DNA of 61,340 nt. Origin: Olsenella_L sp051876355 (GTDB taxonomy: Bacteria; Actinomycetota; Coriobacteriia; Coriobacteriales; Atopobiaceae). The notes under the pieces were generated by a model that saw nothing but the letters and a program-made list of their open reading frames with translations, ran no database searches and was not told the origin of the DNA. The position numbers and the translations under genes were made by a program. The stretch lies in assembly GCA_051876355.1 (NCBI GenBank), contig JBJEHU010000004.1, forward strand, positions 1 to 61,340, in the 5' to 3' direction. Below are positions 43,750 through 52,610 of this stretch, one piece after another. The stretch's first letter is position 1; each line of letters starts with the position of its first letter.

Positions 43750-46488
43750 ATGCCGCAATTTGATTCCCATTGGGAGGCGCAGGCACAGCGAAACGCTTCG
43801 AATGAGCGTGCCGCAGCCGCATCTGCCCTGTCCGAGGTCCGCATCCCCCAGGAGCTCCGCCACAACATGGAGCTGTTCCTGCGCCTGACAAGGCGTGTCT
43901 TGAAGGAGTACGATCCCAAGCTCTGCAGCAGCTTCGATCTTCTGCTTGAGTACATGGTCCGTGCAAACGACGAGGATCTCTCTTCCGCCGAGAAGGACGA
44001 GGCCTACACGCAGGCAGTCCGTCTCATCGACAAGCTCTCCCTCGAGGAGGAGCAGTACCTGACGCGCGCCTTCGCGACGTATTTCCACCTCGCAAACATC
44101 GCCGAGGAAGACTACCGCGTGAGCTCGCTCCGTCGCCGTGAGCGTGTCGTGCCGACCGACTCTGCCGAGGATCCCGTGAACGAGATCACGGTCTCCTACC
44201 ACCGCCTGATCGAGGAGGTCGGCAAGGACAAGGCCGACGGATTCCTGAACCGTCTCGAGTTCCACCCCGTCTTCACGGCGCACCCGACCGAGGCACGCCG
44301 CAAGGCCGTGACCGCAAAGATCCGCCGCATTGCAGACCTGCTCGAGGAGAGGCCGTCTTTGGGCGGCACGGAGCTCGCCGAGAACGAGCGCCGCATGCTC
44401 CAGGAGATCGACTCGCTCTTCCGTACGTCTCCTATCGCAGCCAAGAAGCCGACGCCTGTCGAAGAGGCCGATACGATCATCGATATCTTCGATGCGACGC
44501 TCTTCGATATGATCCCGAAGGTCTACCGCCGCTTCGATGACTGGGAGCTCGGCGCCCAGGCAGGCACCGTGAAGCCAGTCTGCCCGGCCTTCTTCCGTCT
44601 CGGCTCCTGGATCGGCTCCGACCGCGATGGCAACCCGAACGTCACGGCAAAGGTCTCGCGCAAGGTTGCAGAGAAGTTCCGTGTCCATATGCTCACGAAG
44701 CTCGCCGATGCGACGGAGTTCGTCGGACGCGCGCTCACGATGGAGTCAGGCTCGACGAAGCCCTCTTCTGCCCTTCAGAATCTCTGGAGCCACCAGCTCG
44801 AGATGAACGAAGAGCTCTGCAACCGTGTCATGCTGATCTCTGCCTCCGAGCTCCATCGTGCTGTCATGCTCGTCATGGCAGAGCGGCTGCGTGCGACGAT
44901 TGCCCGCACGGCTGACCTCATGTATGCCGACGCAGAGGAGTTCCTGGGCGACCTGCGCGTCGTGCAGGACTCGCTTGTCCAGGCAGGGGCTGTCCGCGAG
45001 GCGTATGGCCTCCTCCAGACGCTCATCTGGCAGACCGAGACGTTCGGCTTCAACATGGTGCAGATGGAGTTCCGCCAGCATTCGCTCGTGCACTCCCGCG
45101 CGCTTGCCGACCTCAAGGAACATGGCCGCACGGGCCAGCTGCAGCCGATGACGCGCGAGGTCGTGGACACGTTCCGCGCTATCGGTGCCATCCAGCGCAA
45201 GAACGGCGTCGAAGCGGCACGCCGCTACATCATCTCGTTCACGAAGAGCGCCCAGAACGTGGCCGATGTCTATGAGCTCGCGAGGCTCTCGTTCGCGCAT
45301 GAGAAGGATGTCCCGACGCTCGATGTGATTCCGCTCTTCGAGCAGGTCGAGGACCTCGAGAACGCCGTGACGACGCTCTCCCAGATCATCGAGCTCCCCG
45401 ACGTGAAGAAGCGCCTTGCCCAGACGAACCGTCGTCTCGAGGTCATGCTCGGCTACTCCGACTCCTCGAAGGATGCCGGTCCGACGTCTGCGACTCTTGT
45501 GCTCCACAAGGCACAGAAGGAGATTGCCGACTGGGCTCATGCCAACAACATCGACCTGGTCCTCATGCATGGCCGCGGCGGTGCTGTGGGCAGAGGCGGC
45601 GGCCCTGCAAACCACGCCGTGCTCGCGCAGCCGGTGGGCTCTGTCAACTGCTGCTTCAAGCTCACGGAGCAGGGCGAGGTCATCTTTGCCCGCTACGGCA
45701 ACCCCGTGCTTGCCCGCCGCCATGTCGAGTCTGTCGCAGCGGCGACGCTCATGCACTGCTCTCCTGCCATCGGCGAGGTGAACACACACTATACGGAGGC
45801 CTACCAGGGTCTTGCGACCTTCCTCGAGGAGCACTCGCGCGAGACGTATCTGAAGCTCCTGCACCAGGACGGCTTCGCCGAGTGGTTCAGCGTCGTCACG
45901 CCGCTCGCTGAGATCGGCCTTCTGCCTATCGGCTCGCGTCCGGCAAAGCGCGGCCTCGGCGCCAAGTCGCTTGATGACCTGCGCACGATTCCCTGGATCT
46001 TCAGCTGGAGCCAGGCACGCATCAACCTGGCAGCCTGGTATGGCCTCGGCAGCGCCTGCGAGGCCTTCGGCGACCTCGATACCCTCCGCCATGCCTATGC
46101 GGAGTGGCCGCTCTTCCAGACCTTCATTGACAACATCGAGATGTCTCTTGCGAAGACCGACGAGCGCATCGCCTGGATGTACATGGGCCTCGGCAACAGG
46201 CCCGAGCTCTCCGAGATGGTCATGGACGAGCTCGCGCTCACGAAGAAGTGGGTCTTCGCGATCTTGAACGAGGACGAGGCTCTCGAGCACCGTCGCATCC
46301 TCGGTCCGGTCGTGCGTGCAAGGCTTCCGTTCGTGAATGCCCTCTCCATCATGCAGGTGAAGGCACTCGACCGCCTGAGGCGCGAGAACGAGTCCGATAC
46401 GCTGACGCCCGAGGAGAAGGAGCGCTTCATATTCCTCATCCTCTGCACCGTTTCCGGCGTCGCTGCAGGCCTCCAGAACACGGGGTGA
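43750..46488 (+). CDS. ppc: Phosphoenolpyruvate carboxylase
   Basis: The 912-residue enzyme is of normal family length. Catalytic landmarks: FTAHPTEARRK (about 176-186, active-site His), GSWIGSDRDGNPNVT, GYSDSSKDAG, MHGRGGAVGRGGGP (about 605-618, active-site Arg-rich loop), and the invariant C-terminal QNTG. It fixes bicarbonate onto PEP to give oxaloacetate, replenishing C4 acids and opening a reductive branch. The ATG is preceded by gtgggagg. It is monocistronic, with a terminator after it. Confidence 0.96.
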   Translation: MPQFDSHWEAQAQRNASNERAAAASALSEVRIPQELRHNMELFLRLTRRVLKEYDPKLCSSFDLLLEYMVRANDEDLSSAEKDEAYTQAVRLIDKLSLEEEQYLTRAFATYFHLANIAEEDYRVSSLRRRERVVPTDSAEDPVNEITVSYHRLIEEVGKDKADGFLNRLEFHPVFTAHPTEARRKAVTAKIRRIADLLEERPSLGGTELAENERRMLQEIDSLFRTSPIAAKKPTPVEEADTIIDIFDATLFDMIPKVYRRFDDWELGAQAGTVKPVCPAFFRLGSWIGSDRDGNPNVTAKVSRKVAEKFRVHMLTKLADATEFVGRALTMESGSTKPSSALQNLWSHQLEMNEELCNRVMLISASELHRAVMLVMAERLRATIARTADLMYADAEEFLGDLRVVQDSLVQAGAVREAYGLLQTLIWQTETFGFNMVQMEFRQHSLVHSRALADLKEHGRTGQLQPMTREVVDTFRAIGAIQRKNGVEAARRYIISFTKSAQNVADVYELARLSFAHEKDVPTLDVIPLFEQVEDLENAVTTLSQIIELPDVKKRLAQTNRRLEVMLGYSDSSKDAGPTSATLVLHKAQKEIADWAHANNIDLVLMHGRGGAVGRGGGPANHAVLAQPVGSVNCCFKLTEQGEVIFARYGNPVLARRHVESVAAATLMHCSPAIGEVNTHYTEAYQGLATFLEEHSRETYLKLLHQDGFAEWFSVVTPLAEIGLLPIGSRPAKRGLGAKSLDDLRTIPWIFSWSQARINLAAWYGLGSACEAFGDLDTLRHAYAEWPLFQTFIDNIEMSLAKTDERIAWMYMGLGNRPELSEMVMDELALTKKWVFAILNEDEALEHRRILGPVVRARLPFVNALSIMQVKALDRLRRENESDTLTPEEKERFIFLILCTVSGVAAGLQNTG

Positions 46489-46518
46489 GATTCCCTCTCC
46501 GTCATATGCACCAGAATG

Positions 46519-46553
46519 GGCGCTCCTCTTCCTCGGGAAGGGGAGCGCCTTTT
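46519..46553 (+). terminator. Terminator after ppc
   Basis: ggcgctcctcttcc / ggaaggggagcgcc (14 bp, one U-G pair), a 3-base tip, followed by tttt. Confidence 0.85.
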
Positions 46554-46619
46554 CGTGCGCATGGCCTATGAGGGAAGGGATGTCAAAAGGATGCAGGACG
46601 CGCTGCTCTCAGGAAGCTG

Positions 46620-47048
46620 CTACTTCTGAGATGGCCTGATACCGAGGACCGCTCCGATGAAGACAGGAGCAAAGTGCTGGAATGCCTGCATATAGCCTAT
46701 GACTCCCACGAACAGCTCGTATGCCATCGCTGTCCTGAACGCTATGACTGTAGCGAGGCAGACGATGTAGACGGCAGCCAGGAGCAGGCAGACGATCTTG
46801 GCAGCGTGCACAGATGCATCTCTGGCGTGGACGTGCGCATGCAGGTGGCTTGCGAGGAAGAACGCCGCCGATCCCAGCATCAAAGGCTCGGTGAGATAGC
46901 GGTAGAGGGCATCGGGAAAGGCGTTGTAGGTCACTCCCGCCTGGCCGGCAAAGCAGCACCAGTAGACGATAGCGGCGGCTATCAGGAGGAGCATGAGGAC
47001 GAGGGATACGATATCGCGGCGGTCGAATGTGCTCTTCTGTGCATCCAT
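46620..47048 (-). CDS. Hypothetical four-helix membrane protein
   Basis: The 142-residue protein has four hydrophobic segments (about 15-38, 55-72, 83-105 and 112-135), with HLHAHVHARDASVHAAK between the second and third, a histidine cluster that could bind metal. No family is recognised. The start is the ATG with ggaagag seven bases upstream; a TTG seven codons earlier is an alternative. It is a single minus-strand gene. Confidence 0.65.
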   Translation of the reverse strand: MDAQKSTFDRRDIVSLVLMLLLIAAAIVYWCCFAGQAGVTYNAFPDALYRYLTEPLMLGSAAFFLASHLHAHVHARDASVHAAKIVCLLLAAVYIVCLATVIAFRTAMAYELFVGVIGYMQAFQHFAPVFIGAVLGIRPSQK

Positions 47049-47569
47049 GTTCAACTCTTCCTTGCTCAAGCCGTGCTTGATGAAGTAGGCATCGAGAGCC
47101 TGAACTATCAGTCATCTCAAGATGAGTTTGGAATAGTTTCAGGCTCGCAGCCTGATGCGTCGGCAGAGGGCAGAGCCAGGCCGGCCAGCGAAGGTGCTCC
47201 CATCCGCAATCTTTCTGCCCGCCTGGAAGGCGAGCTGCATCAGCCGGATAGGCAGCCAGTATCTGCCCGATTGCTCATGCGCACGTCCGATAGGGCTCAT
47301 GTACAGCATTCATTCTGGAGAGGTGGCTGAAAGGAGAGGGATTTTCCGTCTGCGGCAGGTCTGAGCAGGCAGACGGCTCATTTCGCCTTCATGGAGTGGC
47401 CCAGATGGCGGGACCTGCAGCTCCTTGGAGTAAAAAAAGTTGGCCCAATCTCACATTTATCCCTTCCGGACGAGTTTGCAGCGGTATACTTTTTGCGTAA
47501 ATAAACGCTGTATAACTTTTGGGACCCGCAGGACCAGACTTGTCCTGCTGCGACCAAGGAGGAGCACGC
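47049..47569. other. Intergenic region upstream of feoA
   Basis: This stretch of about 520 bases has no recognisable gene. The part closest to feoA (47440-47520) is markedly AT-rich. It holds a possible promoter, tttgca (47475-47480) and taaata (47498-47503) with a 17-base spacer, and a gcgt-aaataa-acgc palindrome (47495-47508). A 14-base match to the 5' end of a serine tRNA at 47317-47330 has no tRNA behind it. Confidence 0.4.
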
Positions 47570-47845
47570 ATGGAGGAAAACATGGCTCTGGAAGGTGCAG
47601 GCACTTCTGCGCCCCATGTCTCCGCAGCGAACCTGCCGCTGTCGATGGTGGAGGAAGGGACGACAGCTGTCGTCTCGAAGGTGCGTGGCTCGAAAGAGCT
47701 CAGGCAGCATCTCGCAGAGATGGGTTTTGTCGAAGGTGCCGAAGTCAAGGTCGTAAGCCGCGTGAACGGCGACTGCATCGTCTCCGTCAAGGGTGCGACA
47801 TTCGGCCTCAACAGGACAATGACATCACATATCTCGGTGTATTAA
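47570..47845 (+). CDS. feoA: FeoA-family protein (first copy)
   Basis: The 91-residue protein is an SH3-like fold preceded by about 20 extra residues. VVSKVRGSKELRQHLAEMGFVEGAEVKVVSR (about 32-62) is the FeoA core, where RxxLxxMGF..G is the signature. It is a small cytoplasmic partner of FeoB. The ATG has aaggagg eight bases upstream. It is followed by a second feoA and feoB. Confidence 0.9.
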   Translation: MEENMALEGAGTSAPHVSAANLPLSMVEEGTTAVVSKVRGSKELRQHLAEMGFVEGAEVKVVSRVNGDCIVSVKGATFGLNRTMTSHISVY

Positions 47846-47884
47846 GGGCAGCAGGTCTACCTGCAGCTTAATGGAAGGAGCAGC

Positions 47885-48127
47885 ATGCCAACTCTGAGAG
47901 ACGTGAAAGTAGGGCAGAGCGCAACGGTCGCGAAGCTCACGGGTACCGGCGCCATCAAGCGCCGCATCATGGACATGGGCCTCACGAAGGGCACGTGTGT
48001 CTATGTGAAGAAGGTGGCACCTCTCGGCGACCCGATCGAGCTGACCGTGCGTGGCTACGAGCTTTCCGTCCGCAAGGATGAGGCTGCCTGCGTCGAGGTC
48101 AAAGACGTCGCAGACGGCGAGCGCTGA
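47885..48127 (+). CDS. feoA: FeoA-family protein (second copy)
   Basis: The 80-residue protein has the FeoA signature GTGAIKRRIMDMGLTKGTCVYVKKVAPLGDP (about 20-50) and the GYELSVRKDEA ending. It differs clearly from the first copy, so the pair is not a recent duplication. Two FeoA proteins ahead of FeoB are common in anaerobes and may form a mixed assembly on the FeoB G-domain. The ATG is preceded by ggaaggagc. Confidence 0.9.
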   Translation: MPTLRDVKVGQSATVAKLTGTGAIKRRIMDMGLTKGTCVYVKKVAPLGDPIELTVRGYELSVRKDEAACVEVKDVADGER

Positions 48128-48167
48128 GGGGAGACCCTTTTTTATTTGGCCCTCAAGTAAGCCGAAA

Positions 48168-48206
48168 CTAACAATTGTTTCTAACAAAGTAGCATTTGGC
48201 TAACAA
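48168..48206. promoter_or_regulatory. Three ctaacaa repeats before feoB
   Basis: ctaacaa occurs at 48168-48174, 48181-48187 and 48200-48206, and the first is part of an aacaattgtt palindrome. The words resemble half-sites of DtxR/IdeR-type operators, and ctaac/gttag also occurs before the first flavodoxin gene. A site for an iron-responsive repressor is inferred. Confidence 0.4.
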
Positions 48207-48250
48207 GAGGGTGCAGTGGCCCATATTCGCTCCCACAAGGAAGGCAGGAA

Positions 48251-50920
48251 ATGGCGGATAGCATCTATATCGGTCTTGCAGGAAACCCGAACTGCGGCAA
48301 GACCACGCTCTTCAACGAGCTGACCGGATCGAACGGCTATGTCGGCAACTGGCCGGGCGTCACGGTCGAGAAGAAGATGGCAGAGTGGCGCGAGGATAAG
48401 AATGTCACGTTCGTCGATCTGCCGGGCATCTACTCCCTCTCCCCGTATTCTCCCGAGGAGGTCGTCTCCCGCGACTATCTCGTGGGCGAGCGTCCTGATG
48501 CCGTGATCGACCTCATCGATGTCACGAACCTCGAGCGCAACCTCTACCTCACAACCCAGGTCCTCGAGACCGGTCGCCCGGTCGTTGTCGGCCTCAACAT
48601 GTGCGACCTTCTGAAGGAGCGCGGCGACGTCGTCGACACGAAGAAGCTTTCCGGCATGCTCGGCGTGCCCGTGGTCGAGGTCTCCGCTCTCCACGACAAG
48701 AACCTCGACGAGCTCGTGAAGCAGGCAATCAAGGCAGCACGCGACGGCAAGGCGACGAAGGGCACGCAGTGCTTCTCCGACGAGGTCGAGGCAGCGCTCG
48801 ACAAGATCGCCCATACCATTTCCGGCAAGGCAGATCCCGACCAGCTCCGCTGGTACACGATCAAGGTCTTCGAGCGCGATGCCGAGGCCATAAAGCCGCT
48901 CGGCCTCTCCAAGGCAGAGCTTGACGCCTGCGAGAAGGTCATCTCCGGTGTCGAGCGCGACCGTGACGACGACGCAGAGTCCATCATCACGTCCGACCGC
49001 TATGACTGGATTGCCGAGGTCATGAGCTCCTGCGTCAAGAAGGCGCCGAAGAAGCTCACGACGTCCGAAAAGATCGACCGCATCGTCACGAACCGCTGGC
49101 TCGGCATCCCGATTTTCGTCGCTGTCATCTGCCTCGTCTACTACATCGCAATCGGCACGGTTGGCACGGCTGCCACGGACTGGGTCAATGACCAGCTGTT
49201 CGGCGACGGCTTCTTCGTGAGCGCCACGGGCCAGGCTGCCTACGACGACGATACCGAGGCGTGGACCGACAATCACTACGCAGACCAGATCTCCGGCTAC
49301 ATCGCTGCAGCCGATGCTGCAGGCGTCGACACCGACGGTGTCCAGGATGCCATCGACGCAGACGATCCGACGGACGAGGATGCCCAGACGATTGCCGACT
49401 TCGAGGCTGCAGCCGAGAAGGCGGATGTCGTTGCCACGGATGTCCCGACAACGGATGAGGATGGCAACTACACCGATACGGATGGCAACGTGATCGCCAC
49501 GCTCGATTCTGACGGCAACCCGGTCGCTGCTGCTGGCCAGACGATCGATGCGATCGACACGGTCACGCTCTCTGACTTCGAGACGGCAGTCGACGGCATG
49601 GCAGACGAGCCCGATCCTGCCGATTACGACGGCTTCGTTCCTTCGATTCCTGACGCTGTGACGGATGCCCTGACGGCAGCCGGTGCCTCTGACGTCGTGA
49701 TCTCGCTTGTCGTCGAAGGCGTCATCGGCGGCGTCGGTTCCGTCCTTGGCTTCATCCCGCAGATGTTCGTGCTCTTCGTGCTCCTGTGCTTCCTCGAGGA
49801 CTGCGGCTACATGTCCCGTGTCGCCTTTGTCATGGACCGCGTGTTCCGCCGCTTCGGCCTCTCCGGCAAGTCCTTCATCCCGATGATCGTGTCCTCTGGC
49901 TGCGGCGTCCCGGGCGTCCTCTCGACGAAGACGATCGAGAACGAGAAGGACCGCCGCATGACGGCAATGCTCACGACCATGATTCCGTGCTCGGCAAAGA
50001 CCCCGATCATCGCCCTTGTTATGGGCGTCCTCGCTGGCGGCTCCACGATGTGGTGGGTTGCCCCGATGTTCTACTTCATGGGCCTTGCTGCCATCATCAT
50101 CTCCGCCATCATGCTCAAGAAGACGAAGCCGTTTGCTGGCGAGCCTGCACCGTTTGTCATGGAGCTTCCTAACTACCACTTCCCGTCCCTGCGCTCCTGG
50201 TGGCTGCATGTGTGGGAGCGTGTGAGCGCCTACATCAAGAAGGCAGGCACGATCATCTTCGCCGCAGCTGTCGGCATCTGGGTCCTCTCGCGCTTCGGCT
50301 TCGCTACCTGGGAGGGCGGCTCTGGCTCCTTCGGCTTCCTCGAGGGCATGGAGGGCGCCGGCGACGACTACATGGACTACTCGCTCCTCGCTGCAGTCGG
50401 CAACGCTCTTGGCTTCATCTTCGCACCGCTCGGATGCGACTACTGGCAGGCAACCGCTGCCTCCATCTCCGCCCTCATCGCAAAGGAGAACCTCGTCGGC
50501 ACGTTCGGCTCGCTCTACGGCCTCGGCGACGCTACGGAGAACTCTGTCACGATGTGGAATGGCTTCGCTGCCATGTTCACCGATCCTTCCGGCGTCCTGC
50601 ACGCCGGTGCCATGTGCGCCTTCGTCGCCTTCAACATGCTCGATGCTCCGTGCTTCGCAGCAATGGGCACGATCCGTTCCCAGATGAACGACAAGCGCTG
50701 GTTCTGGTTCGCAATCGGCTATGAGTGCGGCTTTGCATGGGTCGTCGGCTGCATCATCAACCAGCTCTGGGAGCTCTTCGTCCTCGGCAACTTCGGGTTC
50801 TGGACAGTCGTTGCCTTCGTGCTTCTGGCCCTCATCCTCTATCAGCTCTTCAAGCCGATGCCGAAGTGGGACAAGGAAGACGACAAGATCCTGACGACGC
50901 TCGACGCGGACGTCGCGTAG
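48251..50920 (+). CDS. feoB: Ferrous iron transporter FeoB with a large acidic insertion
   Basis: The protein has 889 residues. The N-terminal G domain has GNPNCGKTT (11-19), DLPG (56-59), NMCD (116-119) and SALH (145-148). The membrane part has the two gate repeats, with SSGCGVPG (Cys pore) and IPCSAKTPI. Between the first membrane helix (about 285-307) and VEGVIGGVGSVLGF (488-501) lie about 140 residues (about 325-465) very rich in Asp, Ala and Thr, with three DGN words near 404-423; standard FeoB has a much shorter loop there. It imports Fe2+ using GTP. It follows two feoA genes. Confidence 0.95.
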   Translation: MADSIYIGLAGNPNCGKTTLFNELTGSNGYVGNWPGVTVEKKMAEWREDKNVTFVDLPGIYSLSPYSPEEVVSRDYLVGERPDAVIDLIDVTNLERNLYLTTQVLETGRPVVVGLNMCDLLKERGDVVDTKKLSGMLGVPVVEVSALHDKNLDELVKQAIKAARDGKATKGTQCFSDEVEAALDKIAHTISGKADPDQLRWYTIKVFERDAEAIKPLGLSKAELDACEKVISGVERDRDDDAESIITSDRYDWIAEVMSSCVKKAPKKLTTSEKIDRIVTNRWLGIPIFVAVICLVYYIAIGTVGTAATDWVNDQLFGDGFFVSATGQAAYDDDTEAWTDNHYADQISGYIAAADAAGVDTDGVQDAIDADDPTDEDAQTIADFEAAAEKADVVATDVPTTDEDGNYTDTDGNVIATLDSDGNPVAAAGQTIDAIDTVTLSDFETAVDGMADEPDPADYDGFVPSIPDAVTDALTAAGASDVVISLVVEGVIGGVGSVLGFIPQMFVLFVLLCFLEDCGYMSRVAFVMDRVFRRFGLSGKSFIPMIVSSGCGVPGVLSTKTIENEKDRRMTAMLTTMIPCSAKTPIIALVMGVLAGGSTMWWVAPMFYFMGLAAIIISAIMLKKTKPFAGEPAPFVMELPNYHFPSLRSWWLHVWERVSAYIKKAGTIIFAAAVGIWVLSRFGFATWEGGSGSFGFLEGMEGAGDDYMDYSLLAAVGNALGFIFAPLGCDYWQATAASISALIAKENLVGTFGSLYGLGDATENSVTMWNGFAAMFTDPSGVLHAGAMCAFVAFNMLDAPCFAAMGTIRSQMNDKRWFWFAIGYECGFAWVVGCIINQLWELFVLGNFGFWTVVAFVLLALILYQLFKPMPKWDKEDDKILTTLDADVA

Positions 50921-50941
50921 AGAACGCGTGTGTAGGGCAGG

Positions 50942-50970
50942 GCGCTGCTGCACCACAGCGGCAGCGCTTC
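50942..50970 (+). terminator. Terminator after feoB
   Basis: gcgctgctgc / gcggcagcgc (10 bp, one U-G pair), loop accaca, followed by ttct. Confidence 0.7.
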
Positions 50971-50994
50971 TGCTATGTTTTGGGAGCACACCTT

Positions 50995-51081
50995 ATGGAA
51001 CTCTTCGATGCAGTGGCGCTGGCTGCTCTCGTGAGCATTGCCTGCGTCTCGGTCCGCGTTTGGATGGAAAGGGGCCTGTGA
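50995..51081 (+). CDS. 28-residue membrane peptide coupled to the AraC gene
   Basis: MELFDAVALAALVSIACVSV is followed by RVWMERGL: a single hydrophobic helix with a positively charged end, so N-out/C-in by the positive-inside rule. gggag lies nine bases before the ATG, and its TGA overlaps the ATG of the AraC gene (TGATG), a translational coupling arrangement. It could be a small regulator of FeoB or of the metal ATPase, or a leader peptide that sets AraC expression. Similar size does not allow a family call. Confidence 0.5.
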   Translation: MELFDAVALAALVSIACVSVRVWMERGL

Positions 51082-52109
51082 TGGAAGACATGAATCAGCC
51101 ACGGGCCTGGAACAGCGCCCAGCCGGTCACGAGCTTCTCGCTCACGAACGAGGCGCATCGTGCGGCGAGCACGGTCCACTATCAGGTCGCGGCAGACGAT
51201 GGGACGCGCGGCGAGGCGACGATCGTCGAGCTCTTCCCCGGCATCTCGCTCGTGCAGTTCGAGCTCAAGAGCAAGGTCCTGGGCGAGTTCTACGAGGTGC
51301 CTCAGCGCCTCAGCATCCACGACACGATCGATATTGTGTACATCAAGCAGGGCTCGGCCGAGTTCGACCGCGAAGACGAGCTCTCTTCCGTCGTCCAGAT
51401 CGGCGAGGTCGGCGTTGCGGCATCGGACGAGCGCAGGCTCGTGCTCAGGTGCCCTGTCGGCTATGTGAAAGGCTGCGCGATCGTCCTTTCCCGTGCGATG
51501 CGTGCAGAGGCACGGCGCGTGCTCATGACCTTCGGGGTGGACCCGTCGGCGGTGCGCTCGCTTGCGCATGAGAAAGAGAAGCTCCATCTCGTGCCGGCAC
51601 GCCCTGAGCTCATAACGACATTCGAGCTTCTGTGCTTCGGGCATGCCGAGGCATCGAAGAGCATGTATAGGCTCAAGGCGGTCGAAGCCCTCCAGCTTCT
51701 CACGAAGGTGGACCCGAAGACTGCACAGGCCCAGGATACGGGCCACAGAAGGACGACGAGGCTCTCCCACGTCGAGCTTGCCTCGCGTGCCCAGCAGATC
51801 ATGATGGGAAACCTCGCGACACCGATCACGATAACGACGCTGGCAACGATGTGTGGCACCTCGCCGACCGTGCTCAAGGAGGCCTTCCGCGAGACGTTCG
51901 GCCAGCCGATCTATCAGTGGTACCGCGCCTACCGCATCAAGCAGGCGGCAGAGACCCTGAAGACGACTGACCTTACAATCGCTGAGGTCGCCTCCTCGGT
52001 GGGATACGCAAACCCCTCGAAGTTCACGAAGGCGTTCTCCGACACGATGGGGGAGACGCCCCATGCCTGGCGAAGCCGGACGCTTGCCGAGCGGAGCTTC
52101 GCAAGCTGA
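51081..52109 (+). CDS. AraC-family transcriptional regulator
   Basis: The protein has 342 residues. The C-terminal 100 carry two helix-turn-helix motifs, ITITTLATMCGTSPTVLKEAFRETFGQPIYQW and LTIAEVASSVGYANPSKFTKAF (about 295-320), typical of AraC/XylS. The N-terminal part is a beta-rich sensor with little similarity to sugar-binding cupins. Position between feoB and a metal ATPase suggests a siderophore- or metal-linked regulator of the YbtA/PchR kind; this is inference. Its start overlaps the preceding 28-codon ORF by one base. Confidence 0.88.
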   Translation: MEDMNQPRAWNSAQPVTSFSLTNEAHRAASTVHYQVAADDGTRGEATIVELFPGISLVQFELKSKVLGEFYEVPQRLSIHDTIDIVYIKQGSAEFDREDELSSVVQIGEVGVAASDERRLVLRCPVGYVKGCAIVLSRAMRAEARRVLMTFGVDPSAVRSLAHEKEKLHLVPARPELITTFELLCFGHAEASKSMYRLKAVEALQLLTKVDPKTAQAQDTGHRRTTRLSHVELASRAQQIMMGNLATPITITTLATMCGTSPTVLKEAFRETFGQPIYQWYRAYRIKQAAETLKTTDLTIAEVASSVGYANPSKFTKAFSDTMGETPHAWRSRTLAERSFAS

Positions 52110-52271
52110 GACAGGGAAGCACCTGAAGATGGATCCGGTCCAGGCAGCCGCCCGGACCGGTTTTGTCATACGCATCCGTCCGAAATGGCTTCGTGCGGGG
52201 CTGGATGGAGTTGATGCGGCATAACTCTGCATTCATGCTGGATGGAAGTCGTTTCAAGGAGGTCTTTTTCT

Positions 52272-52598
52272 ATGTCTTGGGCAAAATTCGGCATCTTCGC
52301 AGGTGGCGCTGCAACGGCGGGGGTCGTGGCAGGCATCGTGCAGAGCAAGAGCTTCCATGATGCGCTTGTCCACATCACTGCCGGCTGCATGAAGGCAGGA
52401 GACGCCGTGTCGAGCGCAACGCAGTCCATCGTCGACGATGCAAACGATCTCAATGCCGAGGCACGCCGCAAGAACAAGATCGACGCCGAGGTAGCGGCAC
52501 GTCTCGCAGAGCTCGAGAAGGGCGTCCGCGCAGATGTGACGAAGCAGGTCGATGAGGCAGCAGCCGCTGCAGCCGAACCTGCCAAAGAAGAAGCATAA
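52272..52598 (+). CDS. DUF6110-like protein, partner of the metal ATPase
   Basis: The 108-residue protein has one hydrophobic N-terminal helix (AKFGIFAGGAATAGVVAGIVQS, about 4-25), then a long charged helix with Ala- and Glu-rich tail. Small membrane-anchored proteins of this pattern (DUF6110) are found directly before heavy-metal P-type ATPases in anaerobes; their role is unknown. It ends 12 bases before the ATPase gene. The ATG is preceded by aaggaggt. Confidence 0.75.
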   Translation: MSWAKFGIFAGGAATAGVVAGIVQSKSFHDALVHITAGCMKAGDAVSSATQSIVDDANDLNAEARRKNKIDAEVAARLAELEKGVRADVTKQVDEAAAAAAEPAKEEA

Positions 52599-52610
52599 GG
52601 GTCTGAACAC

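Noticed and set aside
47317..47330. ggagaggtggctga, matching the 5' end of a serine tRNA
   Set aside because: No anticodon arm, T-loop (gttcga) or acceptor complement follows, so it is not a tRNA. An integration-site remnant is possible but unsupported.
48200..50989. 929-residue open frame opposite feoB
   Set aside because: It mirrors the Asp/Glu/Ala codons of feoB, has no domain, and has no independent ribosome-binding site.
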